Shown piece after piece: positions 38,355-47,989 of a stretch of 64,000 nucleotides of DNA. Position numbers and translations under genes: made by a program. The DNA comes from an uncultured Paracoccaceae bacterium. GTDB lineage: Bacteria > Pseudomonadota > Alphaproteobacteria > Rhodobacterales > Rhodobacteraceae. The stretch lies in NCBI GenBank assembly GCA_913060475.1, contig CAJXSD010000004.1, positions 1 through 64,000 of the forward strand, written 5' to 3'. How positions within the stretch are numbered: position 1 is the first letter of the stretch; every line of letters begins with the position of its first letter. Below the pieces are notes generated by a model that ran no database searches, was not told where the DNA came from, and saw only the letters and a list, made by a program, of their open reading frames with translations.

Positions 38355-38957
38355 ATGAAAACAATATATTTAATCCCACCATGCCTATTAATCTCCGCGT
38401 GTAATTTGATTCCTGTCGAACCTGAACCCTATGAAGAAGTCATTCGAGAATTTTCTGAAGCTGCCTCCAGCGGCGATCTAGGCGAAATTGGGCTGGACGC
38501 ACAAGAGTCGCTGGACGCCCTTAGCAACGCAAAATTCACACCGGCACCATCCATTCCAGATACCGGCAGCGCCATGTACTTTGGTCACTTGGCTCTTGGT
38601 ACGCCGCAAGATGGCGCCTTGGGCGAATTGTCGATGAGTATTGATTTCAATAACACATCCATTTCAGGTCAAGCCAATAATTTCATTGATGAATACGCCA
38701 CACCAATCGATGGCCAGTTTGAAATTTTCGGGGGTTCGATAAACCGAAACGCCGACCCAGAACTCGACTGGCAGTTTGAGGTCTCGCTTGATGGTAATCT
38801 GGAATGGAATGGCATCGATTCCAGCAGTTATGGCCAATTGGTCGGCGATTTCTATGATGGTGATTCAGTTATCGGTGGTGAGGCAAATATACAGCTGTTG
38901 GATGACGCTGCGGACACCAGCTATTTAACAGGTGGGTTTTCTGTAATAAAACAATAG
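38355..38957 (+). CDS. Lipoprotein with a possible TbpB-like barrel
   Basis: 200 residues. Signal peptide with lipobox LISAC (Cys16), then an acidic linker, then a beta-rich domain. The repeating 'GxLSMSIDFNNTSISGQANNF ... GQFEIFGGSINR ... LVGDFYDGDSVIGGEANIQL' pattern resembles the C-terminal barrel of transferrin-binding-protein-B-like lipoproteins (VDFGNxTxSG, GxFYGPxAEEVGGxF). The fold call is tentative. It lies alone, has a pI-lowering acidic composition, and AT content above its neighbours. Iron or haem-carrier roles in other members are not shown here. Confidence 0.6.
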   Translation: MKTIYLIPPCLLISACNLIPVEPEPYEEVIREFSEAASSGDLGEIGLDAQESLDALSNAKFTPAPSIPDTGSAMYFGHLALGTPQDGALGELSMSIDFNNTSISGQANNFIDEYATPIDGQFEIFGGSINRNADPELDWQFEVSLDGNLEWNGIDSSSYGQLVGDFYDGDSVIGGEANIQLLDDAADTSYLTGGFSVIKQ

Positions 38958-39116
38958 GCCTGCGCATAGCCCCCGTTCAATCGCCGATATGCTGGAACAC
39001 GCCGTTTGCAGAAAGTGTATGATCTGTTTGATCACCTTTGGATTATTCATCATGAATGTGGGTGTGACGGGCAAAACAATGTGATCATCAAACCAAATTT
39101 CCCAAATTCTGTAAAC

Positions 39117-39145
39117 AAAAAGGGCCCGCCTAAGCGAGCCCTTTC
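39117..39145 (-). terminator. Terminator after groEL
   Basis: AAAGGGC (39144-39138) and GCCCTTT (39125-39119) with inner pairs and one mismatch; on the minus strand the stem is followed by TTTTTGTTT. It ends the groESL transcript 23 bases past groEL. Confidence 0.85.
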
Positions 39146-39167
39146 TAAAATTTTTCAGCTTGGCAGC

Positions 39168-40829
<1,662 letters not shown>

Positions 40830-40859
40830 CTAAATAAATTTCGTTAGTGTGTTTGCGAA

Positions 40860-41147
40860 TTAGGATAGGATGCCCATAATGTCGCTTTCTTTCATCATCA
40901 GCAGCTCTTGGCCGTCGACGGTAACTTCTGTGCCGGACCATTTACCGAACAGAACCTTGTCACCTTCTTTAACTGCCATAGCGATCAATTCGCCGCTGTC
41001 TTTGCGGGCGCCTTCGCCACATGCTACGACAACACCTTCGGCTGGTTTTTCTTTTGCGCTGTCTGGAATGATCAGACCACCAGCTGTTTTCTCTTCGCTT
41101 TCTACCCGACGAACGAGCACACGATCGTGAAGCGGTTTCAATGCCAT
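40860..41147 (-). CDS. groES: Co-chaperonin GroES
   Basis: 95 residues. [20 protein letters not shown] includes the mobile loop, and [16 protein letters not shown] the roof and barrel. It caps GroEL. AAGGAGCC precedes its ATG. Promoter with a CIRCE operator lies 50-110 bases upstream. Confidence 0.99.
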   Translation of the reverse strand: MALKPLHDRVLVRRVESEEKTAGGLIIPDSAKEKPAEGVVVACGEGARKDSGELIAMAVKEGDKVLFGKWSGTEVTVDGQELLMMKESDIMGILS

Positions 41148-41195
41148 CTCTGAGGCTCCTTAGCAATATAACCTATGTTTAGATCTTTCGACCTA

Positions 41196-41222
41196 TTAGC
41201 ACTCACCCCGTGTGAGTGCTAA
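41196..41222. promoter_or_regulatory. CIRCE operator for groESL
   Basis: TTAGCACTC (41196-41204), 9-base spacer, GAGTGCTAA (41214-41222): an exact match to the CIRCE consensus TTAGCACTC-N9-GAGTGCTAA. It is the binding site of HrcA, which represses groESL without heat stress. hrcA itself is not in this window. It lies right after the predicted -10 box, at or just past the start of transcription. Confidence 0.98.
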
Positions 41223-41229
41223 CGCTGCA

Positions 41230-41258
41230 TAGTTAGGTAAGCAAAAGGGCCGAGTCAA
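41230..41258 (-). promoter_or_regulatory. Sigma-70-type promoter of groESL
   Basis: On the minus strand TTGACT (41258-41253), 17-base spacer, TAACTA (41235-41230). It is placed so that transcription would begin at the edge of the CIRCE element. Fits a vegetative promoter controlled by HrcA. The -35 box lies in the loop of the preceding terminator. Confidence 0.65.
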
Positions 41259-41269
41259 CACCCGGCCCC
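41243..41269 (-). terminator. Terminator after the M3 oligopeptidase gene
   Basis: On the minus strand GGGCCG...CGGCCC (41268-41263 with 41252-41247) followed by TTTTGC, 30 bases past the stop of the M3 oligopeptidase gene. The loop carries the groESL -35 box, so terminator and promoter occupy the same bases. Confidence 0.7.
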
Positions 41270-41297
41270 ATAGATTTTTCAAAAATTTTTAGTGCGC

Positions 41298-43310
41298 CTA
41301 GGCGGCCAAACCGCGGCCCCGTAACAACGCATCTACCTTGGGCAAACGACCCCTGAATGCGATGTATAAATCCTGGGGCAGCTGCGATCCACCCTGGGAT
41401 AAAATGTGGCGTTCCAGCGACGCAGCCATGTCCGCGTCAAAGGGGTTTTGTCGTTCGCTAAATGCCGCAAAGGCATCGGCGTCCATGACCTCGGCCCACA
41501 TATAGCTATAATAGGCACTGGCGTAGTAACCACCAGAAAACACATGGGCAAAATGGGGTGTCGCATGGCGCATTTCAATGGCCGTGGGCATGCCCATATC
41601 GCGCAGGATTTCGGCCTGGCGGTCCATCACGTCACCCGTTAACGGACCTTGGTGATATTCCAGATCCACCATGGCGCTGGCGATAAATTCAACGGTCGAA
41701 AACCCCATGTCATAATTTTGTGCCCCGATCACCCGATCCAAGAGATCCTGCGGAATTGGCGCACCCGTTTCACGATGCAACGCATGTTTTTGCATGACCT
41801 CTGGCACCATGGCCCAATGTTCATACAGCTGGCTGGGCAATTCCACAAAATCGCGGGGCACCGATGTGCCGGACACCATTTCATAGGTCACATTCGATAA
41901 CATCTGATGCAGGGCATGCCCAAATTCATGGAACAAGGTGCGCACATCATCGGCCGACAATAGCGCGGGCGTATCCTTGGCAAAGTTGCAGACATTGACC
42001 ACAATCGGTGATTGGACAGCGGGAAATTTCGCCTGCGCCTGAATGGCCGAACACCACGCACCCGACCGCTTGGACCCACGGGCAAAATAATCGCCAATGA
42101 AAATCGCGATATGTTCGCCCCCCCGCGTGACGGCCCACGCACGACAATCGGGGTGATACAGCGGCACATCAACGGGTTCGAATTCCAAACCGAACAGGCG
42201 ATTGGCGCAATCAAAGGCGGCATCAATCATGCGATCCAGTTGGAAATAGGGTTTGACCAATTCCTCGTCCAGATCATGTTCCGCTTGGCGGCGTTTTTCG
42301 GAATAATACCGCCAATCCCATGGCTGCAATGGGCCATCCACCCCATCGGCGCGCATCATTTGCGTCAAGATCTCTTGATCTGCCAATGCTTGCGATTTCG
42401 CTGGGCCCCAAACGTCCATCAACAGCTGGCGCACATTGTCAGAATTTTTCGCCATCTCTGTTTCCAGTTTATAGGCGGCAAAATTTTCATATCCCAGCAA
42501 CTGCGCCATTTCGTGACGTAAATTGATGCTTTCCGCGGCAATCGCGCGGTTATCTGTATCGCCGCCGCGTGCGCCACGGTTGGCCCATGCCCGCTGCGCT
42601 TGGCGGCGCAATTCGCGATTAGGGCTGAATTGCAAAAATGGCATCAACAATGACCGCGATGTCGTAATGATCGGCCCATCAACCCCACGTTCTGCCCCTG
42701 CCGCCTGTGCGGCACGGACCAGAAACTGCGGCAGTCCTGTCAAATCCTCGGGCTGCAATTCCATGTACCAATCGCGTTCATCTGACAACAGATTTTGCGA
42801 AAACTGGGTTCCTAGGGTGGCCAGGCGCTGCTTGATCTCTTTCATCCTATCTTTGGCCGCACCTGTCAGACCTGCACCGGCGCGTATCCATTGTTGATGT
42901 GTCAATTCCAAAACGCGCATCTGCTCTGCGGTCAAATCCAAATCCGCACGATTTTCATAAAGCGTATTGACCCGATCGAACAAAGGGCGCATCGCATAAA
43001 TTGCCGATGAATGTGCCGCCAAAGCAGGCGACATTTCACGCATGATCACTTCGCGTTTTTCGTTACTATGTGCGCCAGACATTGCATAGAACGCAGACAA
43101 GACACGGGTTAGGTCCTGTCCAGCCGACGTCATGGCATCAATGGTGTTGGCAAAGGTTGCAGGCGCCTCTTGCTGCGCAATAGCCTGCGTTTCGGATAAA
43201 TTCCGTTCCAACGCAATTTCAAAGGCCGGCAAAAAATCGTCATCCGAAATTTTGTCAAAGGCGGGAATATCAAACGGCGTATTCCATGGCTGTAACAATA
43301 TATTTGTCAT
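41298..43310 (-). CDS. M3-family oligopeptidase (OpdA/Dcp type)
   Basis: 670 residues with the zinc motif HEFGH in LFHEFGHALHQML and the downstream metal-ligand region of the thimet oligopeptidase family. It digests peptides of up to about 20 residues in the cytoplasm; Dcp (dipeptidyl carboxypeptidase) and OpdA are not distinguished safely, though length (~680) fits both. It ends just before the groESL terminator-promoter overlap. moeB starts immediately upstream (stop-to-start 3 bases apart). Confidence 0.93.
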   Translation of the reverse strand: MTNILLQPWNTPFDIPAFDKISDDDFLPAFEIALERNLSETQAIAQQEAPATFANTIDAMTSAGQDLTRVLSAFYAMSGAHSNEKREVIMREMSPALAAHSSAIYAMRPLFDRVNTLYENRADLDLTAEQMRVLELTHQQWIRAGAGLTGAAKDRMKEIKQRLATLGTQFSQNLLSDERDWYMELQPEDLTGLPQFLVRAAQAAGAERGVDGPIITTSRSLLMPFLQFSPNRELRRQAQRAWANRGARGGDTDNRAIAAESINLRHEMAQLLGYENFAAYKLETEMAKNSDNVRQLLMDVWGPAKSQALADQEILTQMMRADGVDGPLQPWDWRYYSEKRRQAEHDLDEELVKPYFQLDRMIDAAFDCANRLFGLEFEPVDVPLYHPDCRAWAVTRGGEHIAIFIGDYFARGSKRSGAWCSAIQAQAKFPAVQSPIVVNVCNFAKDTPALLSADDVRTLFHEFGHALHQMLSNVTYEMVSGTSVPRDFVELPSQLYEHWAMVPEVMQKHALHRETGAPIPQDLLDRVIGAQNYDMGFSTVEFIASAMVDLEYHQGPLTGDVMDRQAEILRDMGMPTAIEMRHATPHFAHVFSGGYYASAYYSYMWAEVMDADAFAAFSERQNPFDADMAASLERHILSQGGSQLPQDLYIAFRGRLPKVDALLRGRGLAA

Positions 43311-43313
43311 CTC

Positions 43314-44387
43314 TCACGATCCCTTATTCAGTGTAGCGTCTGCTAAATCGCCCGATCCACAAATCGGACAGTTCACATCTGCCTTGGTCCGGAATTTTCG
43401 CACATCGCTATAGAGTGCGTCATAAATCATCATTTCACCGATCAAAGGTTGACCCGCCCCTAAAATCAGCTTGATCGCTTCGCCTGCCATCATGGTACCA
43501 ATCACGCCCGGCAGCGGCGCGAAAACGCCAGCCTCGGCACAGCTGGGGACCAAACCTGCGGCGGGTTGTTGCGGGAAAACACATTGATAACAGGGGCCAG
43601 ACGTCGCAGGATGAAAGGTGCTGATTTGGCCTTCCCATTGACTAAGCGCGCCAGAAACCAGCGGCTTGCCCAGTTTCACGGCGCAGGCATTTGCCAGATA
43701 ACGGGTTTCGAAATTGTCAGACCCTTCGATGATGATGTCAAATTCCGCAAACAGATCGGCGGCGATGTCGGCGGTCAATCGTCGGTGATAGGGCTGCACC
43801 GTGATAAAGGGGTTTTGCGCCTGCATCATGGATTGTGCGGAAAAAACCTTGGGCGTACCGATGGCTGCGTCTTGGTGAATGACCTGTCGCTGCAGGTTGG
43901 AATTATCCACCACATCGTCATCAATCACCCCGATGGTTCCAACACCCGCCGCAGCCAGATATTGCAACGCAGGCGCACCCAGACCACCCGCACCAATGAC
44001 CAGAACGCGTGCGTTTTTTATTTTCTTTTGCCCCGCACCGCCAATTTCACGCATGACAATGTGGCGGGCATAGCGGTTTAATTCTGTGTCTGAAAATGTG
44101 CCTGTTTTTGGCTGCGCTGCCACATCGTTCGAAATGGATCGCGATTTCAGATAGGCCAGTCCACGGCCATAGCCTGCGATGATCACGGCAAATAACCCGA
44201 TCACGGCCCATAACCGCACATCCCCGCCCAGCGCCATGATCAACGGCGATGTGGGCGGCAACACAAAATGCGCCGCAACAATCGCCACATAAACAACGAT
44301 AAGCATGACCCACAAAACGCGTGCAGGCACGCCAAATCGTCGCGCCACGATCCACCAAATCACCGCCCCTGCGAAAATCGCAAACAT
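43314..44387 (-). CDS. moeB: MoeB/ThiF-type E1-like enzyme with N-terminal membrane domain
   Basis: 357 residues. About residues 1-80 hold two or three membrane helices (IFAGAVIWWIVARR, VLWVMLIVVYVAIVAAHFVL, VIGLFAVIIAGYGRGLAYL). The rest is a ThiF/MoeB domain: ATP site VLVIGAGGLGAPALQYLAAA, and zinc-binding CxxC pairs (GPCYQCVF and CPICGSGD). It activates MoaD or ThiS by C-terminal adenylation. Enterobacterial MoeB lacks a membrane domain. Overlaps dut in the form TAATG. The gene name is by family; it could serve ThiS or another ubiquitin-like protein. Confidence 0.88.
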   Translation of the reverse strand: MFAIFAGAVIWWIVARRFGVPARVLWVMLIVVYVAIVAAHFVLPPTSPLIMALGGDVRLWAVIGLFAVIIAGYGRGLAYLKSRSISNDVAAQPKTGTFSDTELNRYARHIVMREIGGAGQKKIKNARVLVIGAGGLGAPALQYLAAAGVGTIGVIDDDVVDNSNLQRQVIHQDAAIGTPKVFSAQSMMQAQNPFITVQPYHRRLTADIAADLFAEFDIIIEGSDNFETRYLANACAVKLGKPLVSGALSQWEGQISTFHPATSGPCYQCVFPQQPAAGLVPSCAEAGVFAPLPGVIGTMMAGEAIKLILGAGQPLIGEMMIYDALYSDVRKFRTKADVNCPICGSGDLADATLNKGS

Positions 44388-44851
44388 TAATGTTTCCCCG
44401 TTGATCCAAACCCGCCCGACCCGCGGGCAGTTTCATTTAGGGACGGCACAACCTGAAACTGGGCCTGCACCACAGGGGCCACAACCATTTGTGCAATCCG
44501 GTCACCATGTGCGATGTGAACAGTTTCCGTGCCCAGATTAATCACGATCACACCGACCTGACCGCGATAATCGCTGTCAATCGTGCCGGGCGCATTGGGG
44601 ATGGACAACCCTTGTTTTAGGGCCAAACCGGATCTGGGGCGAATTTGCACCTCGTATCCTTGGGGGACGGCCATGCATAGCCCCGTCGGGATCAACGCGC
44701 GCTGCATGGGGGCCAAGGTTACGCCATTGCCGCGCAGGTCTGTCGCAAAATTTGCGCGCAAATCGGCGCCTGCAGATCCTGATGTTTCATAACTGGGCAG
44801 GTCCAGCGTTTGATCCGCACCCTCGGCCCATTGAATTTCCAAATGTATCAT
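44387..44851 (-). CDS. dut: dUTP diphosphatase
   Basis: 154 residues. Motifs of trimeric dUTPases: AGADLRANF, RSGLALKQGLSI, GTIDSDYRGQVGVIVINLG, DRIAQMVVAPV, and the C-terminal GSGGFGSTG arm. It hydrolyses dUTP to dUMP. It overlaps coaBC by 4 bases and moeB by one, so the trio is an operon; the dut-coaBC neighbourhood is widespread in bacteria. Confidence 0.97.
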   Translation of the reverse strand: MIHLEIQWAEGADQTLDLPSYETSGSAGADLRANFATDLRGNGVTLAPMQRALIPTGLCMAVPQGYEVQIRPRSGLALKQGLSIPNAPGTIDSDYRGQVGVIVINLGTETVHIAHGDRIAQMVVAPVVQAQFQVVPSLNETARGSGGFGSTGKH

Positions 44852-46056
44852 CGGGGCTCCGCAGTGTTAAAATGATCGGCAATCGATTGGGCCAATTTTT
44901 GCCCTGTTTCTGTTTTGCTTAGACGTGGCCATGGGGTGACACCGGCCCCCGTAATTAAACTGACCTGATTTTCTGAACCACCCATAATTCCCGTTTCGGG
45001 CGACACATCATTGGCCACGATCCAATCGCACCCCTTGCGCTGGCGCTTGGCCTTGGCGTTTTCGATCACATCGTTCGTTTCAGCGGCGAACCCAACCACC
45101 AAATCAGGACGACCGGTCTGCAACTGGGATACCTGCGCCAAGATATCCGGATTTTCCGTCAGGCTTAATTCGGGCAAGGCGCCGGCCACCTTTTTCACTT
45201 TGTGCGATGACGCATTTTCAACGCGCCAATCGGCGACCGCTGCTGCGAAAACGGCCGCATCAACAGGTAGGTGATCTAGAACCGCTGCCATCATTTGCGC
45301 GGCCGTTTCCACGGAAATTTCCGTAACGCCCTGCGGCGTTGGCGCATCCGCCGGCCCCGTGACAAAAATCACATCGGCCCCCAAATCGCGCAGCGCTGTC
45401 GCGATGGCGGCACCCTGTGCGCCCGATGACCGGTTGGCAATATAGCGCACCGGATCAATCGGTTCATGTGTCGGACCAGAGGTGACCAGAACACGCCGCC
45501 CCGCCAGTGGCTTGGGCCCGAAATGCGCGGCAATCGCAGCCAGAATTTCGGCGGGCTCAGACATCCGACCCGCCCCAAATTCACCACAGGCCATACCGCC
45601 GACATCGGGCCCGACAAAGGCCACGCCATCTTGCTGCAACAGGGACACATTGCGCTGTGTTGCGGGGTGGTCCCACATGCGCACATTCATCGCGGGCACC
45701 ATCAGGACCGGCGTATCCGTGGCCAACAATACTGTGGTTGCCAAATCATTGGCATGACCCTGCGCAGCCTTGGCCATGATATCGGCCGTTGCCGGGGCCA
45801 CCACGATCAAATCGGCCGAACGGGATAATTGGATATGACCGATTTCCGATTCCTGTGTCAGGTCAAACAAATCCTGATGCACCGCCTGTCCTGCCAGCGA
45901 TGACACAGACAAAGGCGTGACAAATTCCGCGGCCGACCGCGTCATCACAGGCGTCACAGCCGCACCCGCATCGCGCAGCCTGCGGATCAGGTCCAACGAT
46001 TTATAGGCCGCAATGCCCCCTGTGATGATCAACAGAATTCGTTTGCCATTTAGCAT
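44848..46056 (-). CDS. coaBC: Bifunctional phosphopantothenoylcysteine decarboxylase/synthetase
   Basis: 402 residues. CoaC half (1-185): KRILLIITGGIAAYKSLDLI, the PXMNxxMW-type segment MVPAMNVRMWDHPATQRNV. CoaB half (190-402): GRRVLVTSGPTHEPIDPVRY, AAVADWRV. It carries pantothenate to 4'-phosphopantetheine for CoA. First in the coaBC-dut-moeB unit. Confidence 0.97.
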   Translation of the reverse strand: MLNGKRILLIITGGIAAYKSLDLIRRLRDAGAAVTPVMTRSAAEFVTPLSVSSLAGQAVHQDLFDLTQESEIGHIQLSRSADLIVVAPATADIMAKAAQGHANDLATTVLLATDTPVLMVPAMNVRMWDHPATQRNVSLLQQDGVAFVGPDVGGMACGEFGAGRMSEPAEILAAIAAHFGPKPLAGRRVLVTSGPTHEPIDPVRYIANRSSGAQGAAIATALRDLGADVIFVTGPADAPTPQGVTEISVETAAQMMAAVLDHLPVDAAVFAAAVADWRVENASSHKVKKVAGALPELSLTENPDILAQVSQLQTGRPDLVVGFAAETNDVIENAKAKRQRKGCDWIVANDVSPETGIMGGSENQVSLITGAGVTPWPRLSKTETGQKLAQSIADHFNTAEPR

Positions 46057-46120
46057 GTGCTCGCCCTCTTGGTTTACCCCTAACAGTATGGGGATAGCAG
46101 CACCCTGTGCAAGCGCGTTT

Positions 46121-46906
46121 TCACCCCCCTGCGGTAAAACCCGCGCAGGGATCGGGCCGTGTCACGGGTTCGGCTGTTAGGGTTTGATCAAACTGGCCAA
46201 AATCGGCAGCACCCGCTTCGTACAAGCCAAGGGCAAAGACGTTCAATTCGGGTCGCGCCGCAGCGATATAGACGGGCACGCCCCAATCCTTGCGGGCATG
46301 GCCATTGCCCGTGATCACCACCACCGGCGCGCCAAATTGATCCAATGCCGCAACGGCGGCCCGCGCCAAGACGGCATCGCGGTACCGCTGCAGATCAACC
46401 ATTATGGGCAACATTTCCCCGGGCATTGCATTGCAATGGGCCACCAACTGCGCCTGTTCACGCTGCATCTGCTGACCCGCATCCAATGGCTGATCCAAAC
46501 CAAACTGCGCCGCCTGCTGCGCCCCAAATGACGCCACAACGCCCTGCGCCATGACAGCACGCATATCATCACGTGGCACACCTGCCCCGATAATTGGACG
46601 GTTACCCACCGCATCAAACACCGGCGCATATATGTCAAAGCTGGGCCACCCCGATTGATCCCACTGGGTCACATCGCGAATGTCATCCGTGCTGCGGTTT
46701 GACAGGTCCATCACGGCCTGAGCCTGCTGGGGCGTTAGCATTTCAAAGACAACCGCGCTGGGGGCGATACGATCAATCCACTGGGCCTGAATGTCATGAT
46801 GGGTAGGATTGTCGTGAATTTCGCCCAACAAAAAAATGTCCTGCGCAGTCGCACTGACCGCACAGGACACTAAGCACACGAGAGTTAAGAAGGATTTCCT
46901 AAACAT
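46121..46906 (-). CDS. ChaN-family periplasmic haem-iron uptake protein
   Basis: 261 residues from ATG 46906; GTG 46909 would add one residue. Sec signal peptide (FLTLVCLVSCAVSATAQ). ChaN/DUF399 fold: IFLLGEIHDNPTHHDIQAQW, VFEMLTPQQAQAV, and VVVITGNGHARKDWGVP. Campylobacter ChaN binds haem and is implicated in iron uptake. The ATG overlaps the rpoH stop as TGATG, so translation may be coupled to a heat-shock sigma factor gene. A C is present in the signal-peptide region (VSCAVS) but the lipobox is poor; it may still be lipidated. Confidence 0.85.
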   Translation of the reverse strand: MFRKSFLTLVCLVSCAVSATAQDIFLLGEIHDNPTHHDIQAQWIDRIAPSAVVFEMLTPQQAQAVMDLSNRSTDDIRDVTQWDQSGWPSFDIYAPVFDAVGNRPIIGAGVPRDDMRAVMAQGVVASFGAQQAAQFGLDQPLDAGQQMQREQAQLVAHCNAMPGEMLPIMVDLQRYRDAVLARAAVAALDQFGAPVVVITGNGHARKDWGVPVYIAAARPELNVFALGLYEAGAADFGQFDQTLTAEPVTRPDPCAGFTAGG

Positions 46907-47781
46907 CACAAAAAGTGATGTAGCTCGTTCGAATTTTTTTCAAGATATTTTCGCATTTTTCCGTATGCCGCTGCCTCAAGCTGGCGAATACGCTCTTTGG
47001 ACAGGTTCAATTCCTGACCCAGACTTTCTAATGTACGGGGGCTATCAACCAACATACGTTCGCGCACAATCATCCGTTCACGATCATTGAGGGCAAATAA
47101 CGCATCCTTTAGCCATCCGCGCAGCTGATTTGTATCGTGCTTGTCCTCGACGATCAGATCAACCTGACTGCCTTCGTCTTCAATCAATTCGATCCATTCG
47201 CGGCCTTCTTCGTCTGTGGATTGCGTGGCGTTCAGCGAATAATCCGACCCTGATAGACGTCCATCCATCATTTGCACATCGCCCAGTGGCACGCCGATCT
47301 CTTCTGCGATCAGCTCGTGCAGCTTGTCACGTTCCAACGTTTCACCACGCGCCAAGGCTTCGCGTTCGAAATGGGCCTGAACGCGGCGCATGTTGAAAAA
47401 CAGGGATTTTTGCGAACTGGTGGACCCTGTGCGCACCAATGACCAATTGCGCATCACATAATCTTGGATCGACGCCTTGATCCACCAGACGGCATAGGTG
47501 GAAAACCGAACCCCGCGATCCGGGTCGAATTTGTCAGCGGCCTTCATCAACCCTAGACCTGCCTCTTGGATCAGGTCATTTGTGGGGGCGCCGTATCGTT
47601 TGAATTTAGACGCCATGGAAATCGCCAAACGCATATAGGCGTTGATCAGACGATGCAGCGCCTGTTCATCACGATGATCGCGCCATGCATAGGCCAGCTG
47701 CCGTTCTGTTTCCGCATCCAGTATTTCGGCCTTCATAGCGCGACGAGAAAGCGAACTTACATTACTGTTATCCAGAGCCAT
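46906..47781 (-). CDS. rpoH: RNA polymerase sigma-32 factor RpoH
   Basis: 291 residues from ATG 47781 with AGGGGA upstream; the earlier start at 47811 is weaker. Region 2: LINAYMRLAISMASKFKRYG, DLIQEAGLGLMKAADKFD, GVRFSTYAVWWIKASIQDYV; the RpoH box QKSLFFNMRR is present; region 4: LNDRERMIVRERML and ESLGQELNLSKERIRQLEAAAYG. It directs heat-shock transcription. Alphaproteobacteria often carry two or more rpoH genes; only this one is in the window. It overlaps chaN. Confidence 0.97.
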   Translation of the reverse strand: MALDNSNVSSLSRRAMKAEILDAETERQLAYAWRDHRDEQALHRLINAYMRLAISMASKFKRYGAPTNDLIQEAGLGLMKAADKFDPDRGVRFSTYAVWWIKASIQDYVMRNWSLVRTGSTSSQKSLFFNMRRVQAHFEREALARGETLERDKLHELIAEEIGVPLGDVQMMDGRLSGSDYSLNATQSTDEEGREWIELIEDEGSQVDLIVEDKHDTNQLRGWLKDALFALNDRERMIVRERMLVDSPRTLESLGQELNLSKERIRQLEAAAYGKMRKYLEKNSNELHHFL

Positions 47782-47989
47782 CTTAGTTCCCCTAAGGACT
47801 GTTTCAACCAAACGTTTGTTATTTTTTTAATTTCTTTACGTTTGGGTCCGCGCCTTGGATCAAAAAGGATGAAAAAAATTACCAACTTGCAGATTTTTCT
47901 GTGGAAATATTCAAGCCGATTAAAATTTCATATGAACCATTAACGATTTAGCAACCTTTCGCATTCTACACCTAGCCCAAGGGGGCCAG

